Shown piece after piece: positions 4,891 through 10,268 of a stretch of DNA of 10,268 bases. The number at the start of each line of letters is the position of its first letter. Position 1 is the stretch's first letter. Both the position numbers and the translations under genes were made by a program. The notes below the pieces were generated by a model. It did no database searches, was not told the DNA's origin, and saw only the letters and a program-made list of their open reading frames with translations. Source of the stretch: CAYLQD01 sp043819695 (GTDB taxonomy: Bacteria; Planctomycetota; PUPC01); contig JBDREM010000279.1 in the NCBI GenBank assembly GCA_043819695.1, positions 1 to 10,268 of the forward strand. Direction: 5' to 3'.

Positions 4891-7824
4891 CTACTGTTCC
4901 CGCAGAATGCGCAGGCGGAAGTCTTCGAACTCGGCGGCGGATTTCTGCCGCGTGATGAAGCCGTAGCTGCGCTCGGCGCCGGCGCCGGTCTTCAGGCGGT
5001 GCGTCAGGAGCGCGCTCCGGCCGCGGCACTCGGCCCGGACGTAGCGCCCGGTGACGATCGCGCGAACGACGATCCATTCGCCCTTTTTCAGCGCGACGGG
5101 GAGCGGGTTGTTCGTGCGCATTCTTCCGCCGCTGCTGTCCCACAGCCCGCACTTCGCCTTGTCGCCCAGTTCGAGCCAGAGATCGTAGTGGCTGTCGCCG
5201 TCGCTCGCGACGCGGATCAGCAGGCCGTTGCCGGATAGCACGCGGCAGCGCACCGAGAGGCGATACGCGGGCGCCGGCTCGGCCGGCTTGAGAAGTTCGA
5301 TGTCGTGATCGGCGCGGTTGTCGCACGTCACGCGCCGGCCGACGAGCGCCCAGCCCTCGCCGCGCTTCGCCCAGCCGCCGATGCCGTCGGCGAGGAGCTC
5401 CGTCTCGACGCCGGCTGCCACGTCGCGCTCGATGTCGGCTCGCGCGAGGCCGCGGCTGCACTCGTCGAGCAGGGCGTTGATCTCGTCGAGCCTCGCGCGG
5501 ATGGCGTAGTTCTCGGCCGCGTGCTTCTCCTTGAGCGGGATGAGGAGAGCGAGCGCGTCGAGCCATTTTTTCTCGGCCGCGAGCGCCCGCGCCTCGACCA
5601 GCATGCGGGCCGGGCGGTCGTCGCCGAGCTTCACGTCGGGCACGTCCGCCTGCTTGGCGCGGGCGAGCAGGCCGGCGACGTCGGCGCCGAGCCGCTGCGC
5701 GCGGTCGAGGTCGGCGGCGGCGCGGGCGCGGTTCCCCTGCTCGAGCGAGAGCAGGCCGAGGGCGCTCAGGTCGTCGCGCGAGTCGAGGTTGGACACGCTC
5801 CGGACGATCGAGTATTTCTCCCAATCGGACAGCTTCGGCCAGGGGCGCTTCTCGGTCCCGGCTTTCGACTGCAGCGTGATGCCGGCCACGTCGGCCGCCG
5901 TGATGACCGACGCAGGTGCGCGTATGCCGAGCGATTCGCTCTTCAACTTCTGCGGCGCCGAGTTGATCTTCTCGATCACGCGCCGCTTCAGCGCGAGCAG
6001 GCGCCTGAGGTGCGCCAGGTGGAGCGCCGCATTCGGTTCGAGGTCCGAACCCTCGAGCCGCTTCACGAGGCCCTCCGACTGCGCGACGGCTTTGTCGAGG
6101 TCGAACGCCTTGACGCGCTCCCGCACCAAGGCGGCCGTCTCACGGTACATCTTCTCGCGGGCCTTAGCCGCCTCGGCCTCGGCGACCTTGCCGCTGGCCG
6201 CGAGGAGCGGGCGGACGATCGCAAGCTCCTCCCGAGCGCGCCGCGTGTGCTCCTCGATGCCGTAGAGCGCGACGACGCGCTCGTAGACCGCGACGGCGTC
6301 CTTGTATCGCCTGGCCTTCACGGCCTTCGCCGCCTCTTCGCTCTCTCGCGCGTACGCCTCGGCGGCCTTCGCCTCGACGAAGCTGATCTGCCGCTCGATC
6401 TTGTCGCGCAGGCCGCGGGCGAGGAAGCCGTCGATCTCGGACCGGAGCTTCGCGTGCCGCTTAAACGCGTCGATGGCCGCACCAAAGCGCCTGTCCTTCA
6501 TGAGCCGGTCGGCCTCGGTCTGAACGGCCGCGAACTCCGAGAGCTGCTTGCCGCTTTTCTTGAGTGCGAAGTCGGTCGCCTTGCGGGCGGCATTCAGCGC
6601 GGCCGGCGTCCCGGGGTACCTCGCGGCGACCTCCTCGAACCGGCGGATGATCTCGTCGAACTCGGTCGGATGCGCCTTCGCATAGGCGTCGGCCGCTGCG
6701 CAAAGCTTCGCGGCCAGCCTGGCGGGGGCGGGCGGTTCCGGCTTCGCCGGCGTGTCCACCTTGGCGGGACGGGTCACGGCGGCCGCGGGCCCCGTCGTCG
6801 GGACAACCGCGACCGAGGGCTCCTTGTCGGCGGGTTTTTCGACGGACGTCTGTCGTTCAGGTAAAGCAACGACGAGAACCACGGCCGCGAAGACGCAGAG
6901 CGCGGCGGCGCCTCCAATGGCCGCGGCCTGGCGCGCCGACATCTTGCGCTTGTGTTTTCGCCGCGGCGGCGGGGGCGGGACCTCGGTCACGCGCCGGATC
7001 CGTTCGCCGCGCCGCACGGCTTCGATGTCGGCGAGCAACTCGTCGGCCGAACGCGGGCGTTGATCGGGATCGGCGGCGAACAACTTTGCGAACAGCAGGC
7101 GGAGGTTCTTCGCCAACCGAGGTTCGTCGAGCGAGGGGTACGTCACGCGGCCGTGCCGGATCGCGTCGGCGATCTGCTCCGGCGTGTCGCCGGCGAACGG
7201 CGGGCGGCCGACGATCGCCGCGAAGAGCGTCGAGCCGAGCGAGAAGAAGTCCGACGCCGGCCGCAGACTGTGGTCCTCGGAAAGCTGCTCGGGCGACATG
7301 AACTCCGGCTGAGAGATCGTTTCACCCTTCGGGTGCTCGAGCCCGCACTCGCGGAGGAGCGCCTTCTCGCCGGTGACGACGATCGCGTCGGGGCGGATCC
7401 AGCCGTGAACGAGCTGATGCCGGTGCAGCGCATCGAGCGCGGCTGCGGCGTGGGCGCCGACCTCTAGCACGGCGTCGGCATCGAGCATCCCTTCCGGCGC
7501 GGTGAGGTCGGCGAGTGTCACGCCCTTGACGTCGGCCTCGGCAAGGAACAGCCTGCCGCGCTCCTCCGCGAAGCCGAGCGTCGGCACGATGTTCGAGTGC
7601 TCGGCCGTCGTCGCCGCCGCGGCCTTCGCCTTGAACCGCTCGCGAAACGCCAGCGAGCTCTGTGCTTCCTCGGGCGGTTCGATGAGGTGCGCGGTCGACC
7701 CGTCGGCTCGTTGCACGAGCGCGCGCTTGCCCGCGGCATCGTCCCCAAGCGCGTCCAGAATGGTCACGCCATCGGTGAACCACGACAATTTCGCGTCGCC
7801 GGAGCTGTTTTCCTGGGTGTCCAT
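4891..7824 (-). CDS. Membrane-anchored Ser/Thr pseudokinase with lectin-like C-terminal domain
   Basis: A 977-residue protein. Residues 15-270 follow the bacterial PknB-type kinase fold, with EFMSPEQL (174-181), ASDFFSLGSTLFAAIVGRPPF (190-210) and the late QRP arginine (R256). The catalytic elements are lost: HRDLKPEN is HGWIRPDA (140-147), so the base Asp is Trp142 and the metal Asn is Ala; DFG is ECG (159-161); no lysine is evident at the VAIK position (around AHLI, 45-48). A proline run and RRKHKRK (288-294) precede one hydrophobic helix (about 301-321), placing the kinase-like part in the cytoplasm. Next come a Pro/Ala linker (about 326-368) and long Ala/Lys/Glu-rich helical or TPR-like segments. 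Residues 810-977 form a beta-rich domain resembling the LamG/DUF1080 concanavalin-like fold (KKGEWIVVRAIVTG). It is likely a sensor or scaffold. No Shine-Dalgarno is seen. It converges on the helicase and diverges from rplC. Confidence 0.88.
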   Translation of the reverse strand: MDTQENSSGDAKLSWFTDGVTILDALGDDAAGKRALVQRADGSTAHLIEPPEEAQSSLAFRERFKAKAAAATTAEHSNIVPTLGFAEERGRLFLAEADVKGVTLADLTAPEGMLDADAVLEVGAHAAAALDALHRHQLVHGWIRPDAIVVTGEKALLRECGLEHPKGETISQPEFMSPEQLSEDHSLRPASDFFSLGSTLFAAIVGRPPFAGDTPEQIADAIRHGRVTYPSLDEPRLAKNLRLLFAKLFAADPDQRPRSADELLADIEAVRRGERIRRVTEVPPPPPRRKHKRKMSARQAAAIGGAAALCVFAAVVLVVALPERQTSVEKPADKEPSVAVVPTTGPAAAVTRPAKVDTPAKPEPPAPARLAAKLCAAADAYAKAHPTEFDEIIRRFEEVAARYPGTPAALNAARKATDFALKKSGKQLSEFAAVQTEADRLMKDRRFGAAIDAFKRHAKLRSEIDGFLARGLRDKIERQISFVEAKAAEAYARESEEAAKAVKARRYKDAVAVYERVVALYGIEEHTRRAREELAIVRPLLAASGKVAEAEAAKAREKMYRETAALVRERVKAFDLDKAVAQSEGLVKRLEGSDLEPNAALHLAHLRRLLALKRRVIEKINSAPQKLKSESLGIRAPASVITAADVAGITLQSKAGTEKRPWPKLSDWEKYSIVRSVSNLDSRDDLSALGLLSLEQGNRARAAADLDRAQRLGADVAGLLARAKQADVPDVKLGDDRPARMLVEARALAAEKKWLDALALLIPLKEKHAAENYAIRARLDEINALLDECSRGLARADIERDVAAGVETELLADGIGGWAKRGEGWALVGRRVTCDNRADHDIELLKPAEPAPAYRLSVRCRVLSGNGLLIRVASDGDSHYDLWLELGDKAKCGLWDSSGGRMRTNNPLPVALKKGEWIVVRAIVTGRYVRAECRGRSALLTHRLKTGAGAERSYGFITRQKSAAEFEDFRLRILREQ

Positions 7825-7838
7825 TGGTATTCAGGTCA

Positions 7839-7867
7839 AGTATATCAGGTGCAGGCGGCCCAGTCGA
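7839..7867 (-). promoter_or_regulatory. Sigma70-like promoter of the pseudokinase gene
   Basis: On the minus strand, TCGACT (7867-7862), a 17-bp spacer and TATACT (7844-7839) lie 14 nt before the ATG (7824). The transcript would start about 7 nt before the start codon, leaving no room for a normal Shine-Dalgarno. The -35 hexamer and spacer length equal those of the helicase promoter. Confidence 0.5.
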
Positions 7868-7915
7868 TACGCAAGGTCACCATCGGGCGGGGAGCCGTTT
7901 TTCCCGCCCGAAAGC

Positions 7916-7943
7916 TTGACATTCCGGCCGTTCCGTGTATGAT
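7916..7943 (+). promoter_or_regulatory. Strong sigma70-type promoter of rplC
   Basis: A perfect TTGACA (7916-7921) is followed after 16 bp by TATGAT (7938-7943). Transcription would start near 7950, giving a leader of about 33 nt. The -35 boxes of the divergent rplC and pseudokinase promoters are about 50 bp apart, so a regulator bound between them could affect both. Confidence 0.75.
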
Positions 7944-7982
7944 ACGCAATCCTGTTCAGATTGGCCTTTGAGGTGCCTTGAG

Positions 7983-8615
7983 ATGGTCGAAGCGTTGCTT
8001 GGCAAGAAGGTGGGAATGACCTCGGTCTACACCCGGGACGGTAAGCTGGTCCCGGTGACGGTGATCGAGCTGGGCCCGTGCACCGTCACGCAGGTGAAGA
8101 CCGCCGAGACGGACGGATACACTGCGCTTCAGATCGGGTTCGAGGACCGGAGGCCGAAGAATGTGACCAAGCCTCTGCGCGGCCATTACGAGAAGGCCGG
8201 CACGCCCCCGAAGCGGTTCCTCCGCGAGGTCGGCTGGGACGGTGAGGGCGATATCAAGCCCGGCACCGTCCTGACGGCCGAGATCTTCGCTGGCGAGAAG
8301 AGCGTGGACGTCATCGGCACGACGAAGGGCCGCGGGTTCCAGGGCGTCGTAAAGCGACACGGGTTCGCCGGCGGCCCGAAGACGCACGGTCAGAGCGACC
8401 GGCATCGCGCGCCGGGCTCCATCGGCCAGTCGGCCTATCCTTCTCGCGTCTTCAAAGGCACGCGGATGCCCGGGCGGATGGGCGGCGAACGGCAGACCGT
8501 TCGGAACCTGACCGTCGTGCGTGTCGACCCCGAGCGCAATGCCATTCTCGTCAGGGGCGCCATACCCGGGCACCGTTCAGGTTACGTCATCGTGCGCCGC
8601 ACCGTCGAAGGCTAG
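7983..8615 (+). CDS. rplC: 50S ribosomal protein L3
   Basis: A 210-residue L3 protein, an early-assembly large-subunit protein that contacts 23S rRNA near the peptidyl transferase centre. It begins LLGKKVGMTSVY and contains the family hallmarks TTKGRGFQGVVKRHGF, HRAPGSIGQS and RVFKGTRMPGRMG. The Gln in GSIGQ corresponds to the residue methylated by PrmB in E. coli. Length is normal for bacteria and nothing appears missing. The start is ATG 7983, with GAGGTG (7970-7975) 7 nt upstream. An in-frame GTG at 7935 overlaps the -10 box and cannot be the start. The context is unusual: neither rpsJ before it nor rplD, rplW or rplB after it, as the S10 operon would have. It is flanked instead by a divergent pseudokinase and a DJ-1 gene, and has its own strong promoter. 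Confidence 0.97.
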   Translation: MVEALLGKKVGMTSVYTRDGKLVPVTVIELGPCTVTQVKTAETDGYTALQIGFEDRRPKNVTKPLRGHYEKAGTPPKRFLREVGWDGEGDIKPGTVLTAEIFAGEKSVDVIGTTKGRGFQGVVKRHGFAGGPKTHGQSDRHRAPGSIGQSAYPSRVFKGTRMPGRMGGERQTVRNLTVVRVDPERNAILVRGAIPGHRSGYVIVRRTVEG

Positions 8616-8696
8616 CAAATCCTCGATTGTGATCTTGCTCGTAATCCTGACGGCAATCTGTCTGCCGCGCGGCCGCAAAGAATCCGCCGGACCATG

Positions 8697-8726
8697 ATTG
8701 CCTTACGGCAATGCGCGAGGTATAAT
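8697..8726 (+). promoter_or_regulatory. Promoter of the DJ-1/PfpI gene with overlapping palindrome
   Basis: TTGCCT (8698-8703), a 17-bp spacer and a perfect TATAAT (8721-8726) form a sigma70-type promoter with a start near 8733. An inverted repeat, ATTGCC (8697-8702) and GGCAAT (8707-8712), covers the -35 box and could be an operator for a repressor. Confidence 0.6.
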
Positions 8727-8728
8727 AG

Positions 8729-8812
8729 CAGTACGAGTTTTTGCGCGGTCCTTTCGCTGCCGCATACAGGCTATGCTTAGTGGTTCTTGGCTCAGGGCGG
8801 CTGGTCGTACTG
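8729..8812 (+). promoter_or_regulatory. Possible structured leader of the DJ-1/PfpI gene
   Basis: The predicted leader is about 126 nt, long for this window. CAGTACGA (8729-8736, at the start site) and TCGTACTG (8805-8812) are perfect inverse complements. Nested inside is GCATA (8762-8766) pairing with TATGC (8772-8776). This could be a closing stem of a regulatory leader, but it matches no riboswitch class I know and may be chance. Confidence 0.25.
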
Positions 8813-8858
8813 GCCATTGCGTCGACGCCGGCGGTCGTGGTGCGGGCAGGAGGGCGAG

Positions 8859-9455
8859 ATGATCGACCTGACGGGAATGGACGTGTTGATGGTCATCGCC
8901 AGCGGCGATTTCCGTGACGAGGAATATCGCGAGCCGGCTCAGGCCCTGGCCCATGTTATGGCCGGGGTCGTCGTCGCGTCATCATCGAAGAACGACTCCG
9001 TCGGCATGTTCGGCCTCCATGTTACCCCCGATCTGCTTCTGTCCGAGGTGGACGTGTCGAAGTACGCGGCCGTCGTCTTCATCGGCGGGAGCGGCGCGAG
9101 CGAGTACTTCAACGACCCCGCCGCTCATAAGATCGCCCGCGACGCGGCCGGGCAGGGCAAGCTTGTCTGCGCCATCTGCATCGCGCCCTCGACGCTCGCC
9201 AACGCAGGCCTGCTTAAGGGCAAGAAGGCCACGTGCTTTCCGGCCGAGAAAGACAACCTCGTCGCCAAGGGCGCGAAGTTCGTGAACAAAGGCGTTGTCC
9301 GTGACGGGAAGATCATCACGGCCGATGGCCCCAACAACGCGGCGGGCTTTGCCAGGGCCATCTGCGAAGCACTGGCCGAAGAGCAGCCCGAGGAGGAGCG
9401 GCCGGACGCGGGAGCAAGGGAGAAGTGGCCCAACGAAAGGCCCGACGGCCCCTGA
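8859..9455 (+). CDS. DJ-1/PfpI family protein
   Basis: A 198-residue cytoplasmic protein of the DJ-1/PfpI (class I glutamine amidotransferase-like) fold, a family that includes glyoxalase III/deglycase-like, chaperone and peptidase members. The nucleophile elbow is AICIAP with Cys107, preceded by a second Cys at 104. The conserved acidic residues that tune the cysteine are seen in FRDEEY (18-23). GGSGASEYF (76-84) and ANAGLLKGKKAT follow the usual pattern. The usual His or Ala after the nucleophile is Ile here, so substrate cannot be inferred. The last 25 or so residues (EEQPEEERPDAG onward) are a charged, probably disordered tail outside the fold. The start is ATG 8859 with a strong AGGAGG (8848-8853) 5 nt upstream. 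The in-frame upstream extension from 8787 is Arg/Trp-rich and rejected. It has its own promoter, with no operon partner. Confidence 0.93.
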   Translation: MIDLTGMDVLMVIASGDFRDEEYREPAQALAHVMAGVVVASSSKNDSVGMFGLHVTPDLLLSEVDVSKYAAVVFIGGSGASEYFNDPAAHKIARDAAGQGKLVCAICIAPSTLANAGLLKGKKATCFPAEKDNLVAKGAKFVNKGVVRDGKIITADGPNNAAGFARAICEALAEEQPEEERPDAGAREKWPNERPDGP

Positions 9456-9798
9456 CTTGATCCAATCCCGACGCGCACGCCGTATCAAGCGCAGACCGGA
9501 TGAGGCGTTGGCTTCAGTCGTCGTTCGCCCTCTGCTGCGCCCTTCGTCTGATTATGGCAACATTGCTTTCAGCCCCGTTGGTCTCGTATCCCTCTGGCAT
9601 AAAATCAGATATGTGATTCTCATTGTTTTTCCGCGATTCTTTCACGTTTTTCCTCAGAGCCCACGCGCCTCGCCGATAACCACAGTGGCAAGAAGCGGCA
9701 ACGGCGCAAAAGTCAAATCGGCTCGGCCTTATGCAGCTCTTTTGGATTCTTCCCGCGGTCTGGCGGCGCCGCTAACGAGCCGCTCCTTCTCCTCCCCG

Positions 9799-9831
9799 TG
9801 GAACCGCCCGCCCTTATGGCGGGCGGCTCCA
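9799..9831. repeat. Strong GC-rich hairpin, 13 of 14 bp paired
   Basis: CCGCCCGCC (9804-9812) and GGCGGGCGG (9818-9826) pair perfectly around CTTAT. After one A/C mismatch, TGGA (9799-9802) pairs with TCCA (9828-9831). No T-run follows on either side, so it fits a REP-like extragenic palindrome better than an intrinsic terminator, though it is the first strong stem downstream of the DJ-1 gene. Confidence 0.6.
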
Positions 9832-9890
9832 TGTTACGGCGTTTCGTCTCGAGATAAGGGTGCGGAAGAATATTATGGTTTCCGGGGCTA

Positions 9891-10027
9891 AATGACGAAG
9901 CCCGAATGACGAATCAATGACGAATGCGCAAATAACGAATGCAGCGAGACTTGGGGCTCTGACGGCTTTGGTGAAGCCGCTGGCCGGCCGCGGGCTCCTT
10001 GGTCATTCGGATTTCGTCATTGATTCG
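9891..10027. repeat. AATGACGAA direct repeats with a distal 15-bp inverted copy
   Basis: AATGACGAA occurs at 9891-9899, 9905-9913 and 9916-9924, with a variant AATAACGAA at 9931-9939. CGAATCAATGACGAA (9910-9924) has a perfect inverse complement at 10013-10027, 88 bp further on. A smaller hairpin, CGGCTT (9963-9968) with AAGCCG (9974-9979), lies between. The whole could fold as one element of about 140 bp with the look of a small non-autonomous repeat. Spacer lengths (5, 2, 6 bp) rule out CRISPR. Confidence 0.55.
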
Positions 10028-10105
10028 ACATTTCCTCGTGTCCCATGTATATCTCACGTGTGATGACGGAGTTTTGCCGTCGCGGCCATCCCGCCCGAAC
10101 AGGCT

Positions 10106-10129
10106 GTTCGCCTGCACGTGCAGGTGAAC
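10106..10129. repeat. 24-bp palindrome with perfect 14-bp core
   Basis: The core CCTGCACGTGCAGG (10111-10124) is a perfect palindrome. After a G/T pair, GTTC (10106-10109) and GAAC (10126-10129) extend it. The two-fold symmetry without a loop suits a dimeric protein's binding site or a recombination site. Confidence 0.6.
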
Positions 10130-10173
10130 GCCCTGCCAGAACCACAGTATGCGGCTGCTGGAGGCATTGTGTG

Positions 10174-10207
10174 GATGTGTGCGTCTGTGCGCACAGACGA
10201 ACACATC
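10174..10207. repeat. 34-bp near-perfect palindrome
   Basis: The core CGTCTGTGCGCACAGACG (10182-10199) is a perfect 18-bp palindrome. After one mismatch (G10181/A10200), GATGTGT (10174-10180) and ACACATC (10201-10207) continue it, so 16 of 17 base pairs match. There is no loop, and it lies 44 bp from the palindrome at 10106-10129. Confidence 0.7.
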
Positions 10208-10268
10208 GCTGGTTGGCTGGTGTGATCGAGCCGCATGCTGCCGACGCACCCGCATATCCCGCGGGCCG

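Larger units (their letters stand above)
9456..10268. other. Gene-free region with palindromes and short repeats
   Basis: About 810 bases to the right edge without a credible gene. Open frames such as 9914-10255 minus (113 residues) cross clear palindromes and repeats and show no domain or ribosome-binding site. Bases 9540-9720 are more AT-rich than the coding regions and show nothing else I recognise. The rest holds a strong hairpin (9799-9831), an AATGACGAA repeat cluster (9891-10027) and two large palindromes (10106-10129, 10174-10207). Confidence 0.65.

Noticed and set aside
5305..6864. 519-residue plus-strand open frame
   Set aside because: It lies wholly inside the minus-strand pseudokinase gene, has Arg/Val/Leu/Gly-rich composition typical of antisense frames in GC-rich coding DNA, and shows no domain or ribosome-binding site.
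4891..7824. Active PknB-type Ser/Thr kinase
   Set aside because: The catalytic Asp, metal-binding Asn, DFG Asp and the conserved Lys are all replaced, so normal phosphotransfer is not expected.
7935..7982. GTG at 7935 as the rplC start
   Set aside because: It overlaps the spacer and -10 box of the promoter. The normal L3 N-terminus begins at ATG 7983, which has a proper Shine-Dalgarno.
9799..9831. Intrinsic terminator for the DJ-1 gene
   Set aside because: The stem is strong but no T-run follows it on either strand, and it lies about 340 bp beyond the stop codon.
9891..9939. CRISPR array
   Set aside because: Repeat units are 9 bp with 2-6 bp between them, far below CRISPR repeat and spacer lengths, and no cas gene is present.
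9914..10255. 113-residue minus-strand open frame
   Set aside because: Runs through two large palindromes and the AATGACGAA repeats. Its composition (Arg, His, Ser) and lack of motifs indicate a spurious frame.

Overview
The window is a GC-rich bacterial chromosome segment with five convincing intact genes and the tail of a transposase. It looks like the PVC superphylum, perhaps a planctomycete- or Kiritimatiellae-like lineage. The grounds are a large membrane-anchored Ser/Thr-kinase-like protein with a lectin-like C-terminal domain, long intergenic regions packed with perfect hairpins and repeats, and low-coding spacers. This placement is an inference and is not precise to the phylum.

Layout, left to right. 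Bases 1-196 (minus) hold the C-terminal end of an IS110-family-like transposase, cut off upstream. Bases 200-980 have no gene but contain a 65-nt imperfect palindrome and a cluster of four perfect hairpins. Bases 997-2994 (plus) encode a Ski2-like DExH helicase that probably starts almost at its transcript 5' end. Bases 3108-4850 (plus) encode an ABC-type ATPase joined to a TOPRIM-like domain (OLD-like), visibly lower in GC and with its own promoter. Bases 4891-7824 (minus) encode a 977-residue transmembrane pseudokinase. Divergent from it, 7983-8615 (plus), is ribosomal protein L3 standing alone. Bases 8859-9455 (plus) encode a DJ-1/PfpI protein. Bases 9456-10268 have no convincing gene but carry several strong palindromes and a cluster of short direct and inverted repeats.

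The most interesting observation is that the last 15 codons plus stop of the helicase occur twice, at 2947-2994 and again at 4837-4884, exactly bracketing the ATPase-TOPRIM gene. Four of the five differing codons are synonymous and the fifth is Leu/Met, so the second copy is a real, diverged helicase tail. Removing the 1890-bp unit restores a tidy convergent helicase/pseudokinase pair whose stop codons are 6 bp apart. I read this as a single-gene insertion that replaced or regenerated the 3' end of a conserved gene, carrying a possible anti-phage nuclease and no visible recombinase.

Beyond that the genes look like separate transcription units. Each plus-strand gene has a recognisable sigma70-type promoter. 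The helicase and pseudokinase promoters share the same unusual -35 hexamer and leave almost no 5' leader.
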